Of a stretch of DNA of 64,000 bases, positions 40,480 to 49,033 are shown piece by piece. Within the stretch, counting starts at the first letter, position 1. The number at the start of each line of letters is the position of its first letter. The notes below the pieces were generated by a model that did not search any database, had not been told where the DNA came from, and was given only the letters and a program-made list of their open reading frames with translations. Origin of the DNA: DSNY01 sp964539745. GTDB taxonomy: Bacteria; Pseudomonadota; Gammaproteobacteria; Burkholderiales; Burkholderiaceae_F. Both the position numbers and the translations under genes were made by a program. The stretch covers positions 1 through 64,000 of the forward strand of contig CAZIJU010000008.1 of NCBI GenBank assembly GCA_964539745.1, given 5' to 3'.

Positions 40480-41558
40480 AGCTGCCGTTCGCGCTCGTGC
40501 CGCGCGCGGCGACGTCGCCGATCGCGGTCTGGCTGTCTCCGCTGGCGGCGCTGGCGGCCACCGTTGCGTGCGGAATGCTGCTGTTCGGATTGCTCGGCCG
40601 CAGCCCCTGGCAGGCGGTCGCGGTGTTCTTCGTCGAGCCGCTCGTTTCGCTGCGCGGCTGGGGCGAGGTCGGCCTGAAGGCCACACCGCTCGTGCTGTGC
40701 GCCGTGGGACTCGCGCTGTGCTTTCGCGCGAACATCTGGAACATCGGCGCCGAGGGGCAGTTGATCGCGGGCGCGGTCGCCGGCGGCGGCGTGGCCCTGC
40801 TCGCGACGAAGGACTCGGGCGGTGCGTTCGTCGGCGCGGTGATCGCCGCGGCGGCGGCCGGCGGCATGGCGTGGGCGGCGCTCACCGCATGGTTGCGCGA
40901 TCGCTTTCACGCCAACGAGATCCTCGTCAGCCTGATGCTGGTCTACGTCGCGCAGCTTCTGCTGAGCTACCTGGTGCACGGGCCGTGGAAGGATCCGGCC
41001 GGCTACGGTTTTCCGCAGAGCCCGCTGTTTGAGTCTGCGGCGCGCATGCCGATCCTGCTGGCGGGCACGCGGCTGAATCTGGGTTTCGCGCTGGCGCTGT
41101 TCGCGGCCGCAGCCGCATGGCTGCTTTTGGCGCGCGGCTTCATCGGATTCCAGTTGCGTGTGGCCGGCCTGGCACCGCAGGCGGCGCGCTACGCGGGGTT
41201 CTCGGAAAGACGCATCCTGTGGACCGCGTTGCTCGCGTCGGGTGCGCTAGCCGGCATCGCCGGCGGCGCGGAGGCCGCGGGTCCGGTTGGACAGCTCACG
41301 CCGTCGATCTCGCCGGGTTACGGATTCGCGGCGATCATCGTCGCCTTCGTCGGGCGATTGCATCCGGTGGGCATCGTCGGTGCCTCTTTCGTGATGGCGC
41401 TGTTCTACATCGGCGGCGAGCTCGCGCAGTCGCGGCTCGGCCTGCCGTCGTCGCTGACCGGCGTCTATCAGGGACTGCTGCTGCTGTTCCTGCTAGCGTG
41501 CGATACGTTCGTCCACAACCGGCTGCGCTGGCGGCGCACCGGCGCGGCTGCGTTCTGA
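40476..41558 (+). CDS. BMP-type ABC transporter permease 1 (YufP/NupP-like)
   Basis: 360 aa with eight to ten membrane segments. It has the branched-chain-type permease family core AGLAPQAARYAGFSERRILW and GYGFAAIIVAFVGRLHPVGI near the C-terminus, and FRANIWNIGAEGQLIAGAVA near residue 90, which is typical of sugar/nucleoside permeases paired with BMP proteins. It starts inside the ATPase stop codon and is followed 12 bases later by the second permease. Confidence 0.92.
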   Translation: MKLPFALVPRAATSPIAVWLSPLAALAATVACGMLLFGLLGRSPWQAVAVFFVEPLVSLRGWGEVGLKATPLVLCAVGLALCFRANIWNIGAEGQLIAGAVAGGGVALLATKDSGGAFVGAVIAAAAAGGMAWAALTAWLRDRFHANEILVSLMLVYVAQLLLSYLVHGPWKDPAGYGFPQSPLFESAARMPILLAGTRLNLGFALALFAAAAAWLLLARGFIGFQLRVAGLAPQAARYAGFSERRILWTALLASGALAGIAGGAEAAGPVGQLTPSISPGYGFAAIIVAFVGRLHPVGIVGASFVMALFYIGGELAQSRLGLPSSLTGVYQGLLLLFLLACDTFVHNRLRWRRTGAAAF

Positions 41559-41570
41559 TCGCGTCGAACG

Positions 41571-42491
41571 ATGGATGCGCTGCCGCTGCTTGTCGCTGCG
41601 ACGCTAAATGCCGGAACGCCGCTGCTGCTCGCCGCGCTGGGGATCGTCGTCGTCGAGAGAAGCGGTGTGGTCAACCTCGGCATCGAGGGCATGATGCTGG
41701 TCGCGGCGATCGTCGCCTTTGCGGCCACGCACGCGACGCGCTCATACGCGCTCGGCTTCGCCGCGGGCGCGGTGGCCGCCGCTTCGCTCGCGGCCGTGTT
41801 CGCGTTCTTCGCGATCGGGCTGCACACGAATCAGTACGCGACCGGGCTCGCGTTCGCGCTCGCCGGCGCCGGGTTGTCCGCATTCATCGGGCTGCCGTAT
41901 TCGGGTCAGAGTCTGCCTGCGCGCGCGGCCGATGGAATACCGGGGCTGCGCGAGTGGCCCGTGCTCGGCACGGTGCTCTTTTCGCACCATGCGGTTGTCT
42001 ATCTGTCGTGGGCGCTGGTGGCCGCGGTCGCGTGGTTCCTGTACCGCACGCGCTGGGGGCTCGTGTTGCGCGCGGTGGGCGAGTCGCCCGAGGCGGCGCA
42101 CGCGCTCGGCTATCCGGTGCGTGCGATCCGCGTGGCCGCGCTGGCGTTCGGCGGCGCCTGCGCCGGACTCGCAGGGGCGTATCTGTCGATCGTGTACACG
42201 CCGCTGTGGGCCGAAGGCATGGTCGCGGGACGCGGCTGGATCGCGCTGGCGCTGGTGGTGTTCGCGACCTGGCGGCCGGCGCGCGTCGTCGCCGGCGCGT
42301 ACCTGTTCGGCGGCGTCACGATGCTGCAGCTTCACCTTCAGGGCGAAGGCGTGCAGATACCTTCGCAGTTCATGTCGATGGCACCGTATCTGGCGACGAT
42401 CGCGGTGCTGGCGCTGATTTCGCACAACCCGCGCTGGATCCGGCTGAACATGCCGGCGTCGCTCGGCAGGCCGTTCAATCCGAACGCGTAA
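41571..42491 (+). CDS. BMP-type ABC transporter permease 2 (YufQ/NupQ-like)
   Basis: 306 aa, about eight membrane segments, with the paired-permease signature ERSGVVNLGIEGMMLVAAIV near residue 40 and GRGWIALALVVFATWRPARV near 220. It forms the heterodimeric channel with the preceding permease. The binding-protein gene, usually adjacent, is separated here by 675 bases of repeats. Confidence 0.92.
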   Translation: MDALPLLVAATLNAGTPLLLAALGIVVVERSGVVNLGIEGMMLVAAIVAFAATHATRSYALGFAAGAVAAASLAAVFAFFAIGLHTNQYATGLAFALAGAGLSAFIGLPYSGQSLPARAADGIPGLREWPVLGTVLFSHHAVVYLSWALVAAVAWFLYRTRWGLVLRAVGESPEAAHALGYPVRAIRVAALAFGGACAGLAGAYLSIVYTPLWAEGMVAGRGWIALALVVFATWRPARVVAGAYLFGGVTMLQLHLQGEGVQIPSQFMSMAPYLATIAVLALISHNPRWIRLNMPASLGRPFNPNA

Positions 42492-42599
42492 GGTGGTGGG
42501 AACGGGTCTTATCAAGCATTGCGAATCTTCGCGACGCGACCGTCCGCCTGGCGCCCGCATCCATTGCCCTTCGTTATTCCGGGCCGCAACGCCGCCATT

Positions 42600-42672
42600 G
42601 TCATTCCGAGCCGCAGGTGAGGAATCTCCACCGCTCGCAACGCCGAGATCCCTCGCGTTCGCTCGGGATGAC
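42600..42672. mobile_element. MITE-like inverted-repeat element, copy 1
   Basis: 73 bases. The ends GTCATTCCGAG and CTCGGGATGAC are inverted complements with one mismatch. Internally GAGGAATCT faces GATCCCTCG. It is about 85 percent alike to copies 2 and 3 by eye. It encodes nothing; probably a non-autonomous element or REP-like hairpin. Confidence 0.75.
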
Positions 42673-42731
42673 AAGCCGGCGTCATTCCACCCCGGCCTGG
42701 TTTCGTCATTGCGGGCCGCAATACCGCTCCT

Positions 42732-42803
42732 GTCATTCCGAGCCGCAGACGAGGAATCCTCGCCGCACGTAACGCCGCGATCCCTCGCGTTGCTCGGGAT
42801 GAC
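42732..42803. mobile_element. MITE-like inverted-repeat element, copy 2
   Basis: 72 bases, same ends as copy 1 (GTCATTCCGAG and CTCGGGATGAC), same orientation, one base shorter in the right arm. Confidence 0.75.
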
Positions 42804-42855
42804 GGAACCGGTGTCCACACGGGCAACGCGAACTTGCGGGGTCGCGCTGTCACGA
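42801..42855. repeat. 55-base direct repeat, first copy
   Basis: Starts GACGGAACCGGTGT and ends GCGCTGTCACGA; recurs at 42992-43046 with only two adjacent differences (CC versus GG). It begins within the right end of element copy 2, so the element plus this flank was duplicated as one unit. Confidence 0.75.
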
Positions 42856-42922
42856 GCTTGCGTAACTCTCAACAATCTCCGCGACACGACAGACCGCCTG
42901 GCGCCCGCATCCGTCGCCGTTT

Positions 42923-42994
42923 GTCATTCCGAGCCGCAGGTGAGGAATCTGCGCCGCTCGTAACGCCGGGATTCCTCGCGTTGATCGGGATGAC
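42923..42994. mobile_element. MITE-like inverted-repeat element, copy 3
   Basis: 72 bases. Left end GTCATTCCGAG; right end ATCGGGATGAC. The internal pair GAGGAATC / GATTCCTC is perfectly complementary in this copy, supporting the folded-hairpin reading. Confidence 0.75.
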
Positions 42995-43046
42995 GGAACC
43001 GGTGTGGACACGGGCAACGCGAACTTGCGGGGTCGCGCTGTCACGA
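42992..43046. repeat. 55-base direct repeat, second copy
   Basis: Near-identical to 42801-42855 at an offset of 191 bases. It sits directly right of element copy 3. Confidence 0.75.
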
Positions 43047-43166
43047 TATTGCGTAGGTCGCAATAGAGAGAAGCCGAATCCCCGGCGTCCAACGGGGATC
43101 TTGAGATCGGTTCTAGAATCCGCAGCTTCCGGCCGAGCGGCCGATTCGTTCACGGAGAACCATCTC

Positions 43167-44294
43167 ATGAAGCCGTCGTTCCGACTGATTGCCGCCGTCG
43201 CCGCGGCGCTGCTCGCTGCCGCGTGCGGCAAGCAGGAAGCGCCCGCGCCCGTAACGGAGGCGAAGAAGGAGGAGGCGAAGAAGGCCGAACCGCTGAAGGT
43301 CGGTTTCGTCTACGTCAGCCCGGTCGGCGATGCGGGTTGGACCTCGCAGCACGACGCCGGACGCAGGCAGATGGCGCAGGCGCTCGCCGGCAAGGTCGTC
43401 ACCACCTATGTCGAGAAGGTGCCCGAGGGGGCCGACGCCGAACGCGTGATCCGCGATCTGGCTGCGCAGGGCAACAAGCTGATCTTCACGACCTCGTTCG
43501 GCTTCATGAACCCGACGATCAAGGTCGCCGAAGAGTTTCCCGACGTGAAGTTCGAGCATGCGACCGGTTACAAGCGCGCGGCCAACGTCGGCACGTACAA
43601 CATCCGCTTCTACGAAGGGCGGTATCTCGCCGGCATCGTCGCGGGAAAGATGACGAAGACCGGCACGCTCGGCTACGTCGCCGCGTTTCCGATCCCCGAG
43701 GTCCTGCAGGGCATCAACGCGTTTACGCTTGGCGCGCGTAGCGTCAATCCGAAGGCGCAGGTGCGCGTGATCTGGGTCAACTCGTGGTACGACCCGGGCA
43801 AGGAGCGCGATGCCGCCAACACGCTGATCGGGCAGGGCGCCGACGTGCTGACGCATCACACCGACTCGACCGCGGTGGTCGCCGCCGCCGAGGAGAAGGG
43901 CAAGATGGCGGTCGCCTATCACTCGAGCATGGCGAAGTTCGGACCGAAGGCGCAGATCGCCGCGGTCACCCATCACTGGGGCGACTACTACACAAAGGTC
44001 GCGCAAAGCGTGCTCGACGGCACATGGAAGCCGTCGAACCTCTGGGGCGGCATGCGCGACGGGATGATCCGGATCGAGGCGATCGCCCCGTCGGTGCCGA
44101 AAGAGGTCGTCGACCTGGTCAAGGCGAAAGAGTCGGCGATCATCGCCGGCAGCTTTCATCCGTTCACCGGACCGATCCGGACCAACGCCGGCAGGGAGAT
44201 CATCGCCAGCGGCAGCCTCAGCGACGAGCAGCTTGGCACGATGGATTACTTCGTCGAGGGCGTGGTCGGCAAGGTGCCCGCCGGCGCGAGTTGA
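43167..44294 (+). CDS. BMP-family substrate-binding lipoprotein
   Basis: 375 aa. Lipoprotein signal with Cys20 in LLAAACGKQ, then a charged linker (residues 24-42). The BMP (PnrA-like) fold is seen: KVGFVYVSPVGDAGWTSQHD, IFTTSFGFMNPTIKVAEEFP and NIRFYEGRYLAGIVAGKM. It captures purine nucleosides or bases for the ABC importer encoded upstream. Start ATG 43167 with GGAG at 43153-43156. guaD follows after 70 bases. Confidence 0.93.
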   Translation: MKPSFRLIAAVAAALLAAACGKQEAPAPVTEAKKEEAKKAEPLKVGFVYVSPVGDAGWTSQHDAGRRQMAQALAGKVVTTYVEKVPEGADAERVIRDLAAQGNKLIFTTSFGFMNPTIKVAEEFPDVKFEHATGYKRAANVGTYNIRFYEGRYLAGIVAGKMTKTGTLGYVAAFPIPEVLQGINAFTLGARSVNPKAQVRVIWVNSWYDPGKERDAANTLIGQGADVLTHHTDSTAVVAAAEEKGKMAVAYHSSMAKFGPKAQIAAVTHHWGDYYTKVAQSVLDGTWKPSNLWGGMRDGMIRIEAIAPSVPKEVVDLVKAKESAIIAGSFHPFTGPIRTNAGREIIASGSLSDEQLGTMDYFVEGVVGKVPAGAS

Positions 44295-44364
44295 GCGGTA
44301 TTCGATCCCTCGGCCCGGACAAGGCGAGCGCGAGCGTACCGACGCCCGACGACGCCCCGCTTCG

Positions 44365-45690
44365 ATGTCCCGCACCGCGCTGCGCGCCACGCTGTTCGAC
44401 TTCGCCGACGATCCGCTGCGTTGCGAGCGCGCAGCACGCGTGATCGAGGACGGGCTGTTGCTGATCGACCGCGGCCGCATCGTGGCCGGCGGCGAATACG
44501 GCGCGCTGCGCGCTACGCTCGACGTCGGCGACCGGGTGCTCGACTTCGCGGGCTGCATCGTCGCGCCCGGTTTCATCGATACGCACATCCATCTGCCGCA
44601 GGTCGACGTCATCGCGTCGCCCGCGCCGGGGCTGCTCGAATGGCTCGAGCGGCATACGTTTCCGGTCGAGGCCCGCTACGCCGACCCCGCGGTCGCCACC
44701 GAAGCGGCGCGCTTCTTTCTCGATGAGCTCGCCCGTCACGGCACGACCAGCGCGTGCGTGTTCTGCACCGTGCATCCGGCGTCGGTCGATGCGCTGTTCG
44801 CCGAGGCACTCGCGCGAGACGTGCGGCTCGTCGCCGGCAAGTGCCTGATGGACCGCAACTGCCCGGAGACGCTGCGCGATACCGCCGAAGGGGGCGTGCA
44901 GGACAGCGCCGACCTGGCAGCGCGCTGGCACGGCAGGGGGCGGCTCGGCTATGCGATCACGCCGCGCTTCGCCGCAACGTCCACGCCGCGCCAGCTCGAG
45001 GCGGCCGGCGCACTGGCGCGCGCGCGGCCGGATCTGTACATCCAGAGCCACGTCGCCGAAAGCGCGGACGAGGTGCGTTGGATCGCCGAGCTCTTTCCCG
45101 ACGCGCGCAGCTATCTGGACGTGTACGACCGCGTCGGATTGCTGCGCGAGCGCGCGGTCTACGCGCATTGCATCCACCTCGACCGCGACGACCGCCACCG
45201 GATGGCCGCCAGCGGCGCGCTCGCCGCCGTGTGCCCCACGTCGAACCTGTTCCTCGGCAGCGGGCTGTTCGATTTCGCACTGTCGCTCGCGGCCGGGATG
45301 CGGCTTTCGCTCGCGACCGACGTCGGCGGCGGACAGTCGTTTTCGATGTTCGCGACGATGCGCAGCGCGCACGAGGTCGCGCGCCTGCGCGGCGTTTCGC
45401 TCGGCGCGCTGCAGCTCTGGTACTGGGCCACACGCGGTGCGGCCGAGTCGCTCGGGTGGGCCGGTCGCGTCGGCGCCCTGGAACCCGGCGCCGAGGCCGA
45501 TGTCGTCGTGCTGGATCCGCGCGCCACCCCGTTGCTGGCGCGGCGGACCGAACGTGCGCAGAGCTTCGAGGAACTGCTGTTCGCGCTGATCGTGCTCGGC
45601 GACGAGCGCGTCGTGCGGGAGACGTTCGTCGCCGGGCGGCCGTGCAAGCCGAGCGCGCAGGTTGGTAAGGCGCTCGCGTGCGGCCTATAG
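44365..45690 (+). CDS. guaD: Guanine deaminase
   Basis: 441 aa, amidohydrolase fold. Metal ligands HIHLPQ (FIDTHIHLPQVD, about residues 72-83), a late His in YAHCIHLDRDD, and Asp in SLATDVGGGQSFS, with SFSMFATMRSAHEVARLR typical of GuaD. It converts guanine to xanthine and ammonia in the cytoplasm. Position after the BMP-type importer makes a salvage unit for purines as a nitrogen source. Other amidohydrolases are possible, but the GGGQSFSMF stretch is specific. Confidence 0.92.
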   Translation: MSRTALRATLFDFADDPLRCERAARVIEDGLLLIDRGRIVAGGEYGALRATLDVGDRVLDFAGCIVAPGFIDTHIHLPQVDVIASPAPGLLEWLERHTFPVEARYADPAVATEAARFFLDELARHGTTSACVFCTVHPASVDALFAEALARDVRLVAGKCLMDRNCPETLRDTAEGGVQDSADLAARWHGRGRLGYAITPRFAATSTPRQLEAAGALARARPDLYIQSHVAESADEVRWIAELFPDARSYLDVYDRVGLLRERAVYAHCIHLDRDDRHRMAASGALAAVCPTSNLFLGSGLFDFALSLAAGMRLSLATDVGGGQSFSMFATMRSAHEVARLRGVSLGALQLWYWATRGAAESLGWAGRVGALEPGAEADVVVLDPRATPLLARRTERAQSFEELLFALIVLGDERVVRETFVAGRPCKPSAQVGKALACGL

Positions 45691-45921
45691 GCGGGCACCG
45701 GCGATCGACCGCGCGCGGTCGCGCCGACGTGCGGCGGTCGCATGAATCGAGGGTCGGATGAGCCTGGACAACGCTGTTGAACCACACGGACCCGGACAGC
45801 AGGGAGCAAGAGCGATGCGCTGCGCTGTAGCGCTGGACAACGCGGCGGGCGCAAGACCATCGGCTGCGAAGGCGTCGTTCGATCGCCTTCGTTCCTGCCT
45901 CTTTGTGGCGAGGTTTGCCGC

Positions 45922-48429
45922 ATGACGTTGCGGCGGCTGCTTGCCCAAGGCCTGCGGATGACCGCGTGCGATTGGCGCGCGGGCGAATTGCGCCTGCTCG
46001 CTGCTGCGCTCCTCGTCGCGGTGGCCGCGGTGACGAGCGTCGGATTCTTCGTCGACCGCATCCGGCTCGGGCTGGAGCGCGACGCCGCCCAACTGCTCGG
46101 CGCCGATCTGGTCCTGAGCTCGGACGCGCCGATCGGCGCAGCCGTGCGCGAACGTGCGCGCGCCGCCGGTCTGGCGCTCGCCGAAACCGTGACTTTCCCG
46201 AGCATGGCCATCAGCGAGGCCAACGCCGAGGACAACACGCTTGCGGCGGTCAAGGCGGTGTCGGTGGGGTACCCGCTGCGCGGCACGCTGCGCGTGCAGC
46301 GGTGGCCGGGCGCCCCGGACGAAGCCACGCGCGAGATCCCAGCCCGTGGCACGGTCTGGGTCGATCCGCAGGCGCTCGACGCGCTGCGTATCGGGCCGGG
46401 CGGGAAGCTGAGGCTCGGCGACAAGCAGTTCGTGGTCGAGCGGCTGATCACGGTCGAACCGGATCGCGGCGCGCAGTTCATCAACTTCGCGCCACGGGTG
46501 CTGCTGAACCTCGCCGATCTGCCGGCCACGCAACTGATCCAGCCGGGCAGCCGCGTCTCGTATCGCCTGCTCGTAGCGGGTGAGCCGCCCGCGGTGCGCG
46601 CGTTTGCGGCCTGGCTCGCGGAGAACCTCCGCCGCGGCCAGCAGATCGAGTCACTCGAAGGCGGGCGCCCCGAAATGCAACGCACGCTCGAACGCGCGCA
46701 ACGCTTTCTCGCGCTCGTGGCGCTGCTTGCAGCGCTGATCGCTGCCGTGGCGGTGGCGGCCGCGGCGCGGCGCTTCTCGCTGCGGCATCTGGACTCGTGC
46801 GCGCTGATGCGCTGCCTGGGCGCCCAGCAGCGGGACATCTTTCGCCTGTTCGCCGTCGAGTTCGTCGCCGTCGGGCTTGCCGCCTGTGCGGTCGGAATGG
46901 CGGCCGGCTACGTGTTTCACTTCGTGCTGCTCGAAGTGCTGCACGGGCTGATCCAGACCGCACTGCCGCAGCCCTCGTTGCTGCCCGCGTGGCAAGGCGG
47001 TGCGGTCGGGCTGGTGCTGCTGCTCGGATTCGCGCTGCCGCCGCTCGCGCAACTGCGCGCGGTGCCGCCGTTGCGGGTGCTGCGCAGGGACATCGGGCTG
47101 CCGACCGGACGCGCCGCGCTCGGCTATCTCGCCGGCTTCGCCGGCTTCTTCGCGTTGCTGCTGTGGTCGTCGAACGATCTGCGCGTCGGCGGCATGACCG
47201 CGGGCGGCTTTGCGCTCGGCGTGATCGTCGTCGCGGCCGCCGCGTGGCTCGTGTTGAAGGCGCTCGCACCGCTGCGCGCGCTGACCGGCCAGCTCGGTAT
47301 TTCGTGGCGCTTCGCGGTGGCCGCCGTGCAGCGCCGGCCGGTCGCCACGGTCGTACAGCTCGTCGCGCTCGCCGTCGGGCTGATGGCGCTGCTGCTGCTT
47401 GCGGTCATCCGCACCGACCTGATCGACGCGTGGCGCAAGTCCGCGCCGCCGGACGCGCCCAACCGCTTCGTCATCAACATCCAGCCGGACCAGGTCGAGC
47501 CGATCGCGCGGCGCCTGCGGCAGGCGGGGCTCGCCGAGGTGACGCTGTATCCGATGATCCGCGGCCGGCTGATTGCGAAAAACGGCCAGCCGATCGGGCC
47601 CGAAAGCTTCGCCAGCGAACGCGCGCAGCGGCTCGTCGACCGTGAGTTCAATCTGTCGTACGCGGACGAACCACCCTCGCACAACCGTCTCGTCGCCGGT
47701 CGCTGGTTCACGCCCGACGCGCACGAGCTGTCGATCGAAGAGGGCATCGCCGCAACGCTCGGCATCGCCCTCGGCGACGTCCTGACGTTCGAGATCGCCG
47801 GCAACCGCGTCGACGCGCGCGCGACCAGCCTGCGCAAGGTCGACTGGGACTCGATGCGCGCCAACTTCTTCGTGATCATGTCGAGGGGCTTGCTGTCGGA
47901 TCAACCGAAGAGCTATATCACGGCGTTTCATCTGCCGGCGGACAAGCGGGCATTCGCCGCCGACCTGGTGCGCGACTATCCGAACATCACCGTCGTCGAC
48001 ACCAGCGCCGTGTTCCGTCAGGTGCAGGCCGTGCTCGACCAGGTGATCGCCGCGGTCGAGTTCCTGTTCGTCTTCACGCTCGCCGCCGGGGTACTCGTGC
48101 TCTATGCAGCGCTCGCGAGCAGTCGGGACGAGCGCGTGCGCGAAGCAGGATTGCTGCGCGCGCTCGGTGCGTCGCGCAGGCAGCTCGTTCGCGCGCAGGT
48201 GGCCGAGATGATCTGCGTCGGGGCGCTGGCGGGCATGCTCGCCGCGTTCGGCGCCGCGGCGATCGGCTGGGCGCTGGCGAAGTTTGCCTTCGAGTTCGAC
48301 TACGCCGTCACGCCATGGGTGTTCGTGATCGGCATCGCCGGCGGCGCGCTATGCGCGCTCGCCGGCGGCTGGATCGGCCTGCGCGGCGTGCTGAATACGC
48401 CGCCGTTGACGACGTTGCGGGAGGCGTGA
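45922..48429 (+). CDS. FtsX-like ABC transporter permease (YbbP family)
   Basis: 835 aa with about ten membrane segments: one near the N-terminus (25-45), a group at 255-400, another at 430-490, and the last three at 705-825. Two FtsX domains flank the long periplasmic regions. Large YbbP-type permeases normally pair with a small ATPase (YbbA-like) and handle lipoproteins or lipids; no such ATPase is adjacent here. The start ATG 45922 (MTLRRLLAQGLRM) is the only sensible one. Confidence 0.85.
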   Translation: MTLRRLLAQGLRMTACDWRAGELRLLAAALLVAVAAVTSVGFFVDRIRLGLERDAAQLLGADLVLSSDAPIGAAVRERARAAGLALAETVTFPSMAISEANAEDNTLAAVKAVSVGYPLRGTLRVQRWPGAPDEATREIPARGTVWVDPQALDALRIGPGGKLRLGDKQFVVERLITVEPDRGAQFINFAPRVLLNLADLPATQLIQPGSRVSYRLLVAGEPPAVRAFAAWLAENLRRGQQIESLEGGRPEMQRTLERAQRFLALVALLAALIAAVAVAAAARRFSLRHLDSCALMRCLGAQQRDIFRLFAVEFVAVGLAACAVGMAAGYVFHFVLLEVLHGLIQTALPQPSLLPAWQGGAVGLVLLLGFALPPLAQLRAVPPLRVLRRDIGLPTGRAALGYLAGFAGFFALLLWSSNDLRVGGMTAGGFALGVIVVAAAAWLVLKALAPLRALTGQLGISWRFAVAAVQRRPVATVVQLVALAVGLMALLLLAVIRTDLIDAWRKSAPPDAPNRFVINIQPDQVEPIARRLRQAGLAEVTLYPMIRGRLIAKNGQPIGPESFASERAQRLVDREFNLSYADEPPSHNRLVAGRWFTPDAHELSIEEGIAATLGIALGDVLTFEIAGNRVDARATSLRKVDWDSMRANFFVIMSRGLLSDQPKSYITAFHLPADKRAFAADLVRDYPNITVVDTSAVFRQVQAVLDQVIAAVEFLFVFTLAAGVLVLYAALASSRDERVREAGLLRALGASRRQLVRAQVAEMICVGALAGMLAAFGAAAIGWALAKFAFEFDYAVTPWVFVIGIAGGALCALAGGWIGLRGVLNTPPLTTLREA

Positions 48430-48578
48430 AGTGCCCGCGCGGTGCGCGCCCGCCACTTCGGCGAAACAGAACTGAATGCGGCCAAGGTGCGACAACGTTC
48501 CTTGAAAATCGACGGCAGGGAAATTCGAGAATTCAAGCAGAAGGTCATTGCCCTTTCACGAGCAACGCAGACGAGAAG

Positions 48579-48998
48579 ATGTCCGTTCCCAGTCCCACCG
48601 AGTCCGTACGACGCGCCGAGGACACGCCTTACGCCAAGCTTGGCGGCGACGCCGGCGTTCGCGCGCTGGTCGATCGCTTCTACGACCTGATGGATCTGGA
48701 GCCCGCGTACGCGGCGCTGCGCCGCGTGCACGGTAGCGACCTCGCGCACGCGCGCGACAAGCTGTACTGGTTTCTCAGCGGCTGGCTCGGCGGACCGAAC
48801 CTGTACACCGAGCGCTTCGGTCACCCCGCATTGCGCGCGCGGCATCTGCCCTTTTCGATCGGGACAGTCGAACGCGATCAGTGGGTCGCCTGCATGTCGC
48901 AGGCGATGCGCGAACTGGGCGTGGACGCCGCGCTGCAGGCGCAGCTTGCGCAGGCGTTTTTCCGTACCGCCGACTGGATGCGCAATCGTGCGGGCTGA
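48579..48998 (+). CDS. Group II truncated haemoglobin
   Basis: 139 aa. The trHbO pattern is clear: YAKLGGDAGVRALVDRFYDL, then LYWFLSGWLGGPNLYTERFG, HPALRARHLPFSIGTVERDQ (proximal His in RHLPF) and WVACM (Trp in helix G). Such globins bind oxygen, NO or peroxide and protect respiration. Start ATG 48579. It stands alone, 149 bases after the permease gene. Confidence 0.92.
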   Translation: MSVPSPTESVRRAEDTPYAKLGGDAGVRALVDRFYDLMDLEPAYAALRRVHGSDLAHARDKLYWFLSGWLGGPNLYTERFGHPALRARHLPFSIGTVERDQWVACMSQAMRELGVDAALQAQLAQAFFRTADWMRNRAG

Positions 48999-49033
48999 AG
49001 CGCCTCTATGATCGCCGGCGGGAGGCGTCCCAC

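Larger units (their letters stand above)
42492..43166. other. 675-base repeat-rich intergenic region splitting the importer operon
   Basis: No credible gene. It holds three copies of a 72-73-base inverted-repeat element, degenerate fragments of the same element (for example near 42571 and 42706), and a 55-base direct repeat (42801-42855 and 42992-43046). The promoter of the binding-protein gene must lie at its right end. Confidence 0.8.

Noticed and set aside
42600..42994. CRISPR array in the repeat cluster
   Set aside because: Only three copies, irregular spacing (132 and 191 bases), internal inverted ends and no cas genes.
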